Shown here piece by piece: positions 44,207 to 56,512 of a DNA stretch of 64,000 bases. Each line of letters begins with the position of its first letter. Position 1 is the first letter of the stretch. The DNA is from Pyrus communis (taxonomy: Eukaryota; Streptophyta; Magnoliopsida; Rosales; Rosaceae): positions 18,060,088 through 18,124,087 of the forward strand of contig NC_084811.1 of assembly GCF_963583255.1 (NCBI RefSeq), read 5' to 3'. The position numbers and the translations under genes were made by a program. The notes under the pieces were generated by a model. The model made no database searches. It was not told where the DNA came from and was given only the letters and a program-made list of their open reading frames with translations.

Positions 44207-44981
44207 AGTTTCATGTAGATTTGTATTCATGACGAACAGAAAAGAGTAGAGAAATAAACAAACGTACGATGAATACGTATGGAAGCCTTTGGCAAGTTAA
44301 AGATTTATGAATAATAGAAGGTATGGCAGAATTCATTTTGTGGACTTACCGTTAGATTTTTATGTGCGTTGAGATCATGTATGACATTGTTGCAAAACAG
44401 ATTTTCAGTTTTAATCTTCAATTTTTCGTCAGACATGAAGAAGAGTGAAGGATGGTGGACAGATGTGGAAGAAATGTATACTAAGAAATGGTACACTGCA
44501 TCAAAACTAAAAATCAAAATTGAGAATTTGGCTACGGTTATATGCTGTAATGACATCCAATGACCATATCTACAACTGTCTATAGTATGTTTATATTATG
44601 TATTTCAATGTACCGTGGTCGGTTCCCTGCAGATTCCACCAAATATACACATTTGGAGCAAAATAAGGAAGGATTTCCTTTCGATGCATGTGCTTGCTTA
44701 GCTTAGTCTTTAATGTCACAAACCAAAACAAACTCGCCACAGAAAATTGTCCCTAGATTGTAATAAGTTTGATGGCAAGCTATCCTTGTCCAATACTCAT
44801 CATAATTTTGGCCTACAAAATGCCAAATCTCCCGCCCCGTAAATGTAATCTGCTGCATCCGTCCATGAATCTTGGACACTGGATTGTAGTCATGGGTTGA
44901 TAGCTGTTTACGGGACGGGAGTGCTGAGACATAGAGCACCAAAAGGGTAAGAGTGAGTGGGCATGCACAAATTTGCTTGGG
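44207..44981. other. Downstream flank of the dehydrogenase fragment, no gene seen
   Basis: Likely 3' UTR and intergenic sequence. The short frames here (44305-44942) have no recognisable features. Confidence 0.5.
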
Positions 44982-45121
44982 TAGTGCTATCTACACATCA
45001 TTTTTACTTCTCACATATTTGATTCAATTTTTTATTATCAGATTGAATGAATTAAAGATCAATGACAAAACACTAATAAAAATGCGTGAGAGGTAACAAT
45101 AAATGTCTGAATAACACTATC
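44982..45121. mobile_element. Small inverted-repeat MITE
   Basis: The left end AGTGCTATCTACACATCATT / TTTACTTCTCACATATT is mirrored imperfectly by the right end (AATGCGTGAGAGGTAACAATAA / ATGTCTGAATAACACT). It is about 140 bp, with no coding capacity. It lies in the presumed upstream region of the HMG-CoA lyase pseudogene. Confidence 0.6.
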
Positions 45122-47934
45122 TATTTGCTTTTGTCCTTTTGGTCAAATAGGAAGGAAGCCGTATAGTTTTACCGTATTACCCTCATGACCCTCCCTACCC
45201 GTTATCTCCTCCTCCCCTAACCTTGTCCTGTGCACGCGCACACAAATTACACAATACAAGATCAATCTCGTACCGGCGACGGTGACTGTGCCCGTTCCCG
45301 GAAAACTGTCGTCATTGAGGTTAGCGGCTATCAATTCAATTTTAATATCAATATATCAATTCGTTGGGAAATATTAGGAGGAATATTATTATTTTTGTAA
45401 ATATCATTAACATGGTTTGATCAAAATGTTAGGGTTTGTGGATTCAGATTGAGATTGAGTTTGCGATTGCGATTAAGAGTGGTGGCTGCCTGCCTGCAAG
45501 TGCAATGTTTGGTTTGCATAAGTCGCCAAGACAAATGAGGAATGTGAAGGGAACACTAGCAGGATTCGGTGGGGGGAATGTTGAGGTTTCCTATTTGTCA
45601 AGTCGTAATTTCAGCACTGTAATGCCTCTGTCTCCGTCTCTTTTCCATATGATTCAACAATTACACCCATCTCTTAATTCGTTCTTTGTTGTAATTAATT
45701 TGTATGATCCCAGCAGCAGCATCGGGTTTTAAAAGACATTCCGGAATTTGTAAAGATTGTAGAAGTTGGACTGAGGGATGGACTGCAGAATGAGAAGCAC
45801 ATTGTTCCTACCGCTGTCAAGGTTCAATTGATTCAAATGCTTGTTTCTTCTGGTTTGCCTGTTGTCGACCCTACAAGTTTTGTCTCCCCAAAATGGGTTC
45901 CTCAGGTTAACTTTCGACGTTTTGTCTATGCTTCCATCAGTTCACATTATGTAGCATATTCAATTATACATTGGACAAATGTTGTTCTTCTGTGGTTGTT
46001 TTGCGTCTGCTGATTCTGAGCAATCATTCAGTTCTTTGTTTTCTAATGCTTTTCTCTTTGTTTTTTTTCTTGTTTCATACGGTTTGTGTAGTTCTGTTGC
46101 GCCCCCTTGAAATCCTAACAAGTTTTCATTTGTCAAAGGAATCTCTGAAGCATCTTTAAAATTATTCTTCATTGGCTATGGGTTTTCATGGCTGACTTTC
46201 TTCCCTGTCTTGCTCATCTTTCAATTTCAGCTGGCAGATGCAAAAGATGTAATGGCCGCTGTTCGGAATATTGGAGGTGCTAGATTTCCCGCCCTAACCC
46301 CTAATCTTAAAGTAAGCATTTTCTAGTGAAAAGGATATCATTATAAACTGATAACAAGATACGTTACTAATTCATATCGTGATCCAGCTTCTTATAGGGA
46401 TTTGAGACAGCTGTTGCTGCTGGTGCAAAGGAAGTTGCCTGCCATATTTGCCTCAGCTTCTGAATCTTTCTCAAAATCAAATATAAATTGCAGTATTGAA
46501 GATAGTCTCGTTCGATATAGTGATGTTTCTATTGCTGCCAGAAAGCTTTCAATTCCTGTTCGTGGGTATATATTCTAACTACTTTGGTTGTTGGGGGAAA
46601 GTGGTTTGGGTTCTTCTCACTCCCACTGGAACTAAATTACTTTCTTTTTAATAATATTTTTATATGAACCTATTTAATTTCTATTATCTTTTGGTATGCT
46701 TATATTAAATTAATAATAAACAGTTTCAAATATGAATGGGGTAGTCTTTAAATTCTTTTTCTTTCAAGTATCATTTTAAGGGACTATTTGAAGAAGAGAT
46801 TTCTAGTATTAAGAAGCAGACTATTTCATTTATTTATTTATTTATTTTTCTCCGGGGACCACTTGTTCGCACAATTACTTGTGATTCTTAGAGTTGGCCA
46901 ATGACGATTTTTATCTCTAACCCGTTCAGTCATTCTCACCTACATTGCCTCCAAACTTTTTCTGTGCTTGATTTTCACTGCCTGATCCAAAAGTACAAAC
47001 TCGAAAAGTTCATGATATTCTTTCTCCTTTTCTTTCTCAGTATCGTCGATAATATCAAATTGTTACACATTGCTTTTGTTTGTGGGGACAACTTTTGAAT
47101 TTCAAATGGTAACGTTTTTAAGTTATGGACACTGCTTATGGATCAAACAGAAGTAAAATTATATAGTTTCTGAGCAATATTCCAATATAATGCCTTTCAG
47201 ATATATATCGTGTGTTGTGGGTGTCCGGTGGAAGGAAAGATATCCCCATCACAAGTAGCATATGTGGCGAGAGAACTTTATGATATGGGTTGCTCAGAAA
47301 TTTCTCTTGGTGATACAATTGGTGTCGGTACTCAAGGTCATTTTTGTGCCACCTTTTTTTCTTGTTGATTTAGTTGGTTGTCATGCCTTTGGTCTTGTTG
47401 AACTTATTCTCAGACACTATTTGTTATTGAATGCAATTAGACCTTCATATTGTAGCTTACAATCACTTGGTTGAATTTAAAAGTGCACAATGTTGAATCT
47501 ATCCAGCTCCATGAGTAACTCTTCAAACTAGACTAGCAAAAGCATCTGATATACTTTATAATGTAGAAAATACAAATATGCTCAAGATGCAGCTACACTG
47601 TGACGATTGCTAGTTTCTTTAACCAGATAGATAAAATATTCATTAATTTGTGTGTCGCACTTGAATATTTTCAAGTTAAGGATAGGCACAGCTCGACAAT
47701 TGACTGTGCTTGTATTTAGCTTCTATTTGAACATGTAGCTGTGGTCCTTTAGTATCTCCTTATGCTATCCTAACTACTCTCTTAGCATATTGATCAAAAT
47801 GGGAGAAAAAAAAAAAAAAGAAACTTTCCAAATTTTCATGCTATGTGGGTTTTCCAGCCAGTGATCAGCGTTGTTGACTTTGGGAAAATTAATTTTTCTT
47901 GGGCTAGTTACATTTAGGTAAAAACCCTATTCTC

Positions 47935-48352
47935 AATACTAAGTGGGGTCGGCTATATGAATCCTAGAACGTCATTGCGCTCAGTTGTGTGTGATGTCCT
48001 CCGTTAGATCCAAGTACTCTAAGTCTTTTCCTAGGTCTTCCTCTACCCTTTCGGCCCTGGACCTTTGTCTCGTGGCCGAAATTGAAGGAAAGATGAGAGA
48101 AAATTGGTTACGGTGGTTTGGACATGTGCAAAGAGGCTTACTAACGCTCCGGTTAGAAGATGCGACTACGGGACAGAGGTCCAGGGCCGAAGGGGTAGAG
48201 GAAGACCTAGGAAAACTTTGGAAGAGACTCTAAGAAAGACTTAGAGTACTTGGATCTAACGGAGGACATGACACATAACCGAGCGCAATGGCATTCTAGG
48301 ATTCATATAGCCGACCCCACTTAGTGGGAAAAGGCTTTGTTGTTGTTGTTGT
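47935..48352. mobile_element. RTE-type LINE 3' ends in inverted (palindromic) arrangement, in an HMGCL intron
   Basis: The right part (about 48085-48352, + strand) encodes the LINE RT C-terminus (MRENWLRWFGHVQRG, later ADPT at the end). It finishes with ATAGCCGACCCCACTTAGTG and a TTG-repeat tail (48337-48352), typical of plant RTE-type LINEs. The left part (47935-48075) is the reverse complement of the same 3' end, without the TTG tail. The two arms share CTAACGGAGGACAT, GAGCGCAATG and ATTCATATAGCCGACCCCAC. The left arm lacks about 20 bp near CCTAGGAAAA. Confidence 0.8.
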
Positions 48353-49385
48353 GGTTTTTGGACAAAGTTTAAAAGGCAAACTAGAAGTTCAAGACCAAAA
48401 ATCGCACAAAATGTGCACCCTGAGCCTCGGGTCATGGAGTGCCGTTCACTTCTTGATGAGACTCATTTTAGCATTTATTCCATATAGCATACACTATTTG
48501 GCTGAGGTGTATTCCTCCAGGATTATGCTTTCTGGGATAAACTAACCCTTTGAAAGCATAAAATAAAACTTCCCCAAAAGATGTCTAAAGGTTGTAACTG
48601 GAAAAACTTCAGAAACTCTCTTTGTAAGTCCAATGATTGTGATGGTAGTTTGCATTGTTATCTTAATGATGTGGGGGAAGAGACTAGAATGAGTGAAGTA
48701 GATTTGTTCTTTTCCTAATTTCTTTTTTATTATACTTGTTTCGTTTCTATTTAAGTTTGATGGTTTGGTTGAATTGTTTGTTTAACGGTTGAATGACAAT
48801 TATATATGTTTAACTAATATTATTCTTATAATTTAAAAAAAGGTCTCATCCGCTTTTATGTTTTAAAATTAGGCCAAAAGTAATTATACATAGAACACCA
48901 CTGTTTAGACAAAGCACGTTGAATATGGTTACTGCATTTCCAATTAAGAAAAATAGAACATAGAATTGTGGCCAAAACTAAATTTCCTAATTTTGTTTAG
49001 TTAGTGCTCCGCTTGTATATACATGATTGAGATACCTTAAACCGTAAGGTTAACCATGTATTTTGTGTGTAAACTTCTATGGGTTTTTTTCCCTCTCCAG
49101 GTACTGTCATTCCAATGCTTGAAGCTGTTATTGACGTGGTCCCAAGTGACAAGCTTGTTGTCCATTTTTCACGACACTTATGGGCAAGCTCTTTCAAACA
49201 TACTAGCGTCACTCCAGGTAATCCAGATTGCTTTTGAATTTAGCAGGAAATTAAATAATATGTAGGTAGTTGTAATTTTTAATATGATTCGAGCAGACAA
49301 AATTAAAGTGTTAGTCTTCAGGCTAATTGTGTTTGTCTTGAAATTTTTGACCCCAATTAACCATATCAATAAACAGTTCTTGTTT

Positions 49386-49579
49386 GAAAGGTTTTCAGAA
49401 TTCATGCAGGAAACTGCAAAGACTTAATTAATAGGTGTAGCAAAGTGTATTCCTTAATAATAGATATTGAAAACCTAAAATTGAAAGGTTTTCAGAATTC
49501 ATGCAGGAAACTGCAAAGACTTAATTAATAGGTGTAGCAAAGTGTATTCCTTAATAATAGATATTGAAAACCTAAAAGG
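49386..49579. repeat. Tandem duplication, 97-bp unit
   Basis: GAAAGGTTTTCAGAATTCAT starts at 49386 and again at 49483. The units are identical by eye through AGATATTGAAAACCTAAAA. It lies in the last intron of the HMGCL pseudogene. Confidence 0.95.
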
Positions 49580-50369
49580 CAAGTACGACAAAGTACATTT
49601 GGCACTTATTAAGGAACAAGGAGGGTACTTAATAGGCCCTTGCCAACTCAATGGTCTGAGAGGACCAGTTTGGAGCGCTAGCAGTTCTTGTGGGTACATA
49701 GTTGCTAAAATGAAGTGATAACAAGCTCAATGAAGTTGGTACGGGCATGCAATATTGGATTGGAAGTCATCTACGTAGTCCTGAGCTTCTCACAGTAGAG
49801 CATGATGAACATCAAAATAAGCAAATGGAGCTCGTGAAGGTGCGTAATCCAAAATATAAACTCAAACTTGAGAAAGTGAACAATATTTGGACTCTGAACT
49901 CAAACGAAAGACGATAGATTTATCGGCACTTCAACACATTAAGTTGGTTCCCAAGGAAAAAATGAACAATTATAAATCACCAAACTGATTCCCATTCTTG
50001 TGACTACATGATTATGTGGACTATACTTTTAGAATTCCAACGAATCTTAATGTTTAGGATAATAGAATTGCATGCAATAAAAGGGGTAATATAATTGCAA
50101 TGACACTTATTGTATTGGCAAATAAGAATCAACACAGTGGATTCTTCAGTATCAGGTCTTGGGGGTTGTCCGTATGTAAGGGAGCTTCCGGAAATGTTGC
50201 CACGAAAGATGTTGTGTACATGCTTAATGGACTTGGAGTGAAGACCAATGTAGATCTTAAAAAGCTCATGTTGGCTGGGGACTATATCAGTAAGCACTTG
50301 GGTCGCTCATCTGGTTCAAAGACGGCAGTTGCCTTAAGTAAAGTCGCAGCTCCTGCCTCAAAGCTATGA

Positions 50370-50655
50370 GGTACCACCACTATTGTGTAAGTCTTATGTG
50401 TTTCGCCCCAAATTTACTTGATACCTGAAGTAAAGGAGGACACTTTAAGTTGTTTTGGTCGTGTGCGATGTATTGATACGAGTACATTTGTGCAATTGAA
50501 ATGTGAGGTGAATCATATTAGAGAATTGAAGAGGACTAGATGGGGACTTGGGGCCTCTTTGGTGGCTTGGTTGGGATAAATTGTGACCAATTAAAATGGA
50601 CTAGAGTCTAGTCCGTTGTTTGTTGGGTTAAAATGTGAGATGGACATAACTGGAC
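50370..50655. other. Junction between HMGCL 3' flank and Tat element 2
   Basis: Probable 3' UTR and spacer. No LTR start, primer site or target duplication for the following element was found here. Confidence 0.5.
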
Positions 50656-51099
50656 ATGATGGGTTATAAATCTAAAATAGAGAAGGCAAGAGATCTTTTT
50701 GCCGCGGCTTCCGCCCCTGCATTAACTCTGTCAAAGGAACAAGAGCACCTGAGGTACGAGCCTGTGATCACCCTAGCCTCGCTAAAGGCATCAAGGGGGG
50801 AAAACCCGAGGAAATACTCAGAGTCCCTACTCTCCGACGCTGATTCGAGCGGCAGTACAACCATGCAAGTCATGACCACTAGAGCAACTTCAATCGAGGA
50901 GCAGCTAGCTCAGATGAATGAAGCAATCGCAAAGCTCACACGGACTGTGGAAGAGAAGGACTTGCAGATTGCCGCACTTGTCAACCAACTAGATGCGCTG
51001 CCCGACGTGAAAGTCGACCCAAATGTTGGCCTATTAAAGAAAGAAGTCGATGAAGAAGAGAAGCCACCAGCGGAGAAAGTTAAGAGAAGCCGAAGCTAG
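50656..51099 (+). pseudogene. Gag N-terminal region (coiled coil) of Tat element 2
   Basis: The frame contains a Ser/Arg-rich section (NPRKYSESLLSDADSSGS) and a heptad-type helix (SIEEQLAQMNEAIAKLTRTV, EEKDLQIAALVNQLD). It ends in a charged tail and stop 18 bp before the next gag frame. This is the usual N-terminus of Tat-type Gag. The starting ATG may not be native, because the element's 5' end is missing. Confidence 0.7.
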
Positions 51100-51116
51100 A
51101 CCAAGCAACGACATTC

Positions 51117-52344
51117 ATGAGATCTTTCTCTATCCAGCAGTTACAGGAGATGATCGCAAGCACTATCAAGACACAGTACGAAGGAAGCTCGCATGACTCC
51201 GTACTGTACTCAAAGCCTTACTCCAAGAAGATTGATGCTTTGAAGACGCCAAGGGGTTATCAGCCCCAAAAATTCATGCAGTTCGATGGAAAAGGCAACC
51301 CGAAGCAACATGTCGCCCATTTCATTGAAACTTGCAACAATGCTGGGACAGAGGGAGACTACCTCATCAAACAGTTCGTGCGTTCGCTGAAAAGTAACGC
51401 TTTTGACTGGTACACTGACCTCGAACCTGAGTCTATCAACAGTTGGGACCAGCTAGAAAGGGAATTCCTCAACCGTTTCTACAGCACTCGTCGTACTGTA
51501 AGCATGCTAGAGCTGACCAGTACGAAACAGTGGAGAGATGAACCTGTCGTCGACTACATAAATAGATGGCGCTCCTTAAGTCTGGATTGCAAAGATCGGC
51601 TTTCTGAAACCTCTGCCATTGAGATGTGCGTTCAAGGCATGCACTGGGGGTTACATTACATCCTCCAAGGCATAAAACCAAGAACATTCGAAGGGCTAGC
51701 AACTCGTTCCCACGACATGGAGCTGAGTATCGCTAATCACGGGAAAAAGGAGCCGATTACTAACTTCAATAAGGATAAAGTATTCGCCCCAAATGTAGAC
51801 AAGACCGGGAAGAAGCCCGCTAAGGAAGCTTTCACCGTCAACACTACCCCCCATCAAGACCTCCTCAGCGCCCATCAAGATCTCCTCCAAGAAGAAAGCG
51901 AAGGAGATAAAGACAAGTGAGCCTTCTCGCACCCAAGACAAATACAAGAGCACCTTGAGAGAGTTGGAACAGAAAACGTACCCTTTTTCTGACTCTGACA
52001 TGGCTGCCATGTTAGATGACTTGCTGGAAAAAAAGGTGATTGAGCTACCTGAATGCAAGCGTCCTGAAGAAATGAATCGCACAAACGATCTTAGGTACTG
52101 CAAGTACCATCGTATTGTGAGCCATCCTGTTGGCAAGTGCTTCGTTCTTAAAGAACTCATCATGAAGCTAGCACAACAAGGGCAAATTGAGCTCGACCTT
52201 GAGGACACAGCCGCAACGCATACCACTACAATTGCGTTTGGATCGTTTAATCCTGTGCCTCTCCAAACGACACCTGACCGTTCCCGTGAATGCTCAAGTT
52301 GCACGACACCTCCTACACAACCATCACTGGAGAGAAGCGACTAA
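51117..52344 (+). pseudogene. Gag capsid region and knuckle of Tat element 2
   Basis: The first frame (51117-51920) has the Retrotrans_gag fold signature: [40 protein letters not shown] and [20 protein letters not shown]. After a frame change near 51920 the second frame (51955-52344) has a knuckle-like CKYHRIVSHPVGKC (52099-52140), with spacing CX2HX4HX4C. It lies before FVLKELIMKLAQQGQIEL. Gag would form the particle and bind RNA. Confidence 0.85.
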
Positions 52345-52431
52345 GATGCACATGCTGATGATGAAGAAGGATGGATATTGGTAACCTACAAAAAGACAAG
52401 GAAACCGAGACCACGAGTCATATAGCCAAAG

Positions 52432-54357
52432 GTGGAACAAAGAAGAAATCACCACGGCCGCAACAATGCGAAGCCTAAAAGAAACATAAAGCATGATAAG
52501 ACAACATATGCTGGGGAACCTACGGAGCAGGAGCCACGCATTCCCGTTTCCTTGCATGAATACTTCCCGAATGACTTTTTCCAACAGTGCACTACTATGG
52601 CCTGTCACATGGTTGAAGTAGAAATAGAAAAGCCCTCAAAAGGCAAAGCTATCGCCACTGAGGTAGAAAAGACCCTCACACCCGAAGAAGGTCTACCAAC
52701 ACACTTTAGCATCGAGGAAGCGCTACCATTGCCAAAAAAGATACGAAGAGCACTAGCAACAGTCCTGGCAGGTCCCGGCGACCACGAAGTGTGAGAAAGT
52801 AACGACGAAGGCTCGAAGCTTCAGCCACATGAATGTGCCACCCATGACGCAATTAACTTCACTGACGAAGACCTACTGCTGGGATCAAAGCCTCACAACC
52901 GTCCTCTCTTCGTCTCAGGGTACGTAAGGGAATACAAAGTCAACCGCATGCTTGTGGATGGTGGGTCGGCCATAAACATCATGCCAAAATCAACAATGAC
53001 CATAATCGGCATCAAGGTGAATGAACTATCCTTGAGCCGTCTGCTGATCCAGGGTTTTAACCAAGGAGGACAAAGGGCGATGGGCATGGTCCGAGTAGAG
53101 ATGACCATTGGTGAGCTCAAATCAAGCACGATATTCCACGTGATTGATGCAAGAACTTCCTACAGCTTGCTCTTAGGAAGACCTTGGATCCACGCAAATG
53201 GGGTAGTGCCGTCCACCCTTCACCAATGCCTAAAATTTTACCGAGAAGGAGTGAAGGTGATTCAAGGTGATACCAAGCCATTCACCGAAGCCGAATCACA
53301 CTTTGCAGACGCCAAGTTCTACATGGATGAAGAGATGGTACCCGAAGCCCTTCCGGAAGAGATCAAATCCACGGGCAGAGCAGCACTTAAAAAGCAGGAG
53401 TGGCAAGCCATGCCTAAAAAGCAAAAAGAGCAGGCCGTGCCATCTTCAAGCAAAGACGATGACGAGTTTGCTAAACCTGCAACAACCAAAGGGAGTAGGA
53501 TGCCGTCAGAAGGACCGAACGCACCCATATTTCGATATATCCCGATGTCAAAAAGAAATAATGGTCAATCTCCATTCGAAACTGGAACAAGAAAAGCCGA
53601 CACACAGTGGCACGCGGATAATGTGAAGTTGCTCAAGACAAATGCAGTTTTGCCTTTGACACAGTTAGGGGGTGCTAAGGTCGCAAGACTACCACAAAGC
53701 TTCATAAAAGCTCTACCAAAGAAGGTGGAATCAAGCTTTCTTCCAACCAAGAGGACCGAGGAAGGTTTCGACCCTAACGCCTATAAACTCATGTCAAAGG
53801 CCGGGTACGACTTCGCGTCTTCTGCGGTGGCTGGAAAGAAGGTTTCAAACACTGTCAATGACGAAGAACGTAACCTCACCAAAACTCAAAAGAAGTTGAA
53901 GGAGCATGGTTACGGAGTTGACAACAACAAAGCCGGACTTGGTTTCACACCAAATGCACCTGTGATGATTTCAAACAAAGCGAAAAACACTAGCACTCAA
54001 TACGTCAGCGTGAGCATTGAACAAGACCAAGAAGAGCCTAAACCCGCCCCTCGGACATCGGTCTTCGATAGGATGAGCCATTCAAGCTCCAGAATTTCAG
54101 TGCTTAATCGCATTGGTAGTCAAGACCGCACCTCTGTCTTTAAGAGGCTTAACGCGCCAACATCCCAAAGCTCTGTTTTTGAAAGGTTGTTAAAGCCTAA
54201 GAAACAAAGCAACACAGCTATCTCTCCTCTGCGACGATCAGCTTCGGAAAGATTTGAAGATAATGAGAAGCCTTTTGGAAAGAGGAAGACAACACCAAAG
54301 GAAGAAAAGTTCGATGGATTAGCAGAAAAAGGCGACGTTCGAAGCTTGATTCCTTAA
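52432..54357 (+). pseudogene. Protease region and linkers of Tat element 2
   Basis: 52432-52794 encodes the Gag-Pro linker (PVSLHEYFPNDFFQQCTTMA). The frame at 52948 opens on the retropepsin loop MLVDGGSAINIMPKS and closes the domain with YSLLLGRPWIHANGVVPSTL. A long, low-complexity Pro-RT linker follows, with repeated SVF(D/E/K)RL motifs (53990-54200: RTSVFDRMSH, TSVFKRLNAP, SSVFERLLKP). The protease Asp lies in VDGGSA, where most retropepsins have D-S/T-G. Confidence 0.8.
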
Positions 54358-54478
54358 AGGATGAAGCGCTAAGCAATCCTAGAGGTCGACACAAAAGGAC
54401 CACTGAAGGTAAGGAGGCGCATCATCGTCCACACTGGCAAATCTTCATGCCAACAAACCCAAGAGAACGGCACTGAAG

Positions 54479-56509
54479 ATGAAATCCCTAAGAAAGATGT
54501 CACTTCTGGCTCTTTTGACTCAAAGTCTTCACCTCGACTGTTGGGGGCATGCTCCAACTCAAGTGAAATTGAAGGATGGACTCATGTCACTCCGAAGAAA
54601 CTGCACGAGAAACATGTCTTCTCCACAAGTGCACCAATCAGAAAGAAGGGAAAGCAGCTCTTGTCAACCTCCAGAACAATGTGAAAGTGTTGGAGATAAT
54701 GAAATTTCGACACAAAGATCGTCCATCCCCATCACAATGTGCGACCTCTTCCCAGAAGACTTCTTCAATTACTCGGTCAAGGCTCCTTCCTATGAAGATT
54801 GCGAGGAACGCCTCTCCCAAAACACCAGACAATCCTTATGCCAACAAGCTCGAGAAGACAACACTGAAGAGGAGATCCAAGATGTTTTCCACATCACGGT
54901 TCAAGAAGGTAAAGAAGACGAAATCCCCGAGAAAGATGTCACTGCTGCACCACCACAGCTCGAAGATGAGGGGCAAGCCACAGTCGATGATCTCAAGGAA
55001 CTCAACTTAGGTACAAGCAAGGAACCAAAACCTATCTTCGTAAGTGCATTATTAAGTACAAATGAGATAGAGGAGTATTATCAGCTGTTGTTAGAGTACA
55101 AAGACGTCTTTGCCTGGACCTACAAAGAAATGCCCGGCCTGGACCCTATCATCGCTGTTCATCATCTTGCGGTCAGGCCTGGAACACGATCGATAAAGCA
55201 AACTCAAAGACGCTATCGATCTGAGCTTATCCCACAAATCGAGGTCGAGATCGACAAGCTAATTGAAGCAGGCTTTATTCGAGAAGTGCAATACCCCAAG
55301 TGGATCTCCAACATCGTCATTGTCCTTAAGAAATCAGGACAAATACGTGTTTGCGTAGACTTCCGGGACCTCAACGATGCTTGCCCAAAGGACGACTTCC
55401 CCTTGCCAATCATTGAAATCATGGTGGATGCAACCACTGGCCATGAGGCATTATCATTCATGGATGGCTCTTCTGGGTACAATCAAATTCGCATGGCCCT
55501 CGAAGACGAGGAACTAACAGCCTTTTGTACTCCAAAAGGTATCTATTGCTACAAGATGATGCCTTTTGGTCTAAAGAACGCTGGAGCTACGTATCAACGC
55601 GCAATGCAGAAAATCTTCAATGACATGCTACACAAGAACGTAGAATGTTACGTAGATGATGTGGTGGTTAAGACGAAGAAAATATAAGACCACTTGAAGG
55701 ATATGCGAATAGTGTTCGAAAGGCTGCGAAAATACAACCTCAAGATGAACCCGTTAAAGTGTGCGTTTGGCGTCACCTCTGGAAAATTCCTCGGCTTCAT
55801 CGTCAAGCACCGTGGTATTGAAGTAGACCAATCAAAGATCAAGGCCATTCAAAGCATGCTCGAGCCAAGAAACCTGCACGAGCTGAAAAGTCTACAAGGA
55901 CGGCTAGCTTTCATCAGACGCTTCATCTCCAACCTCGCAGGGCGTTGTCAACCGTTTAGTCGCCTTATGAAGAAAGATGTTTCATTCGTATGGGACAAAG
56001 CATGCCATAATGCTTTCGAAAGCATAAAAAAATATTTGTCAAGTCCACCTGTGCCCGGGAAACCATTCATATTGTATATTGCTGCTCAGGAAAGTTCAAT
56101 CGGAGCACTCTTGGCGCAAAAGAATGAATCCCAAAAAGAATGAGCATTTTACTACCTCAGTCGAACTCTCACCGGCGCTGAGTTGAACTATTCCCCAATA
56201 GAAAAAATGTGCCTCGCTTTGGTGTTTGCCATTCAGAAACTCAGACATTACATGCATGCTTACACCATCCACTTGGTTGCTAAAGCCGATCCTGTCAAAT
56301 ACGTTATATCTAAGCCAGTCTTGACAGGGCGACTCGCTAAATGGGCTTTGCTTCTTAATCAATATGAGATCATCTACGTCCCAGCTAAAGCCATCAAGGG
56401 ACAAGCGCTAGCAGACTTCCTTGTCGATCATCCAATCCCGGCTGATTGGAAAATCTCAGACGACTTGCCTGACGAAGAGGTGTTCTACATCGATATTTTC
56501 CCGACATAG
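54479..56509 (+). pseudogene. RT and RNase H of Tat element 2
   Basis: RT landmarks are YKDVFAWTYKEMPGLD, RVCVDFRDLNDACPKDDFPL, LSFMDGSSGYNQI, MPFGLKNAGATYQRAM and the catalytic YVDDVVVK near 55655. RT continues to the connection and RNase H (AAQESSIGALLAQ, LNYSPIEKMCLALVFAIQKL, AIKGQALADFLVDHP). In-frame stops are at 55685 (TAA), 56141 (TGA) and 56507 (TAG), with no frameshift. Otherwise the protein is well preserved, so the inactivating changes look recent. Confidence 0.9.
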
Positions 56510-56512
56510 CCG

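Larger units (their letters stand above)
45428..50369 (+). pseudogene. HMGCL: 3-hydroxy-3-methylglutaryl-CoA lyase (HMGCL) pseudogene, about seven exons
   Basis: The intact enzyme splits HMG-CoA to acetoacetate and acetyl-CoA in leucine breakdown. Exons by eye are ~45428-45618, ~45721-45905 ([28 protein letters not shown]), 46231-46311, 46398-46565, 47201-47336 ([17 protein letters not shown]), 49101-49217 (PMLEAVIDVVPSDKLVVHF) and ~50125-50369 (GASGNVATKDVVYMLNGLGV), most with GT...AG borders. Defects are a 4-nt duplication (tgcc) in exon 4, a 1-nt loss in exon 5 at the VGCPVEG block, a 1-nt gain at the catalytic HFHDTYG block in exon 6, and indels around the GLGGCPYAKG block in exon 7. The Pro of VGPRDG is Leu, and the Glu of the EATSF block is Asp. 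Several independent frameshifts make it non-functional unless the assembly is wrong. Confidence 0.85.

Noticed and set aside
46800..47160. Extra exons between HMGCL exons 4 and 5
   Set aside because: The frame at 46901-47098 has no similarity to the enzyme. The known exon blocks join directly across it.
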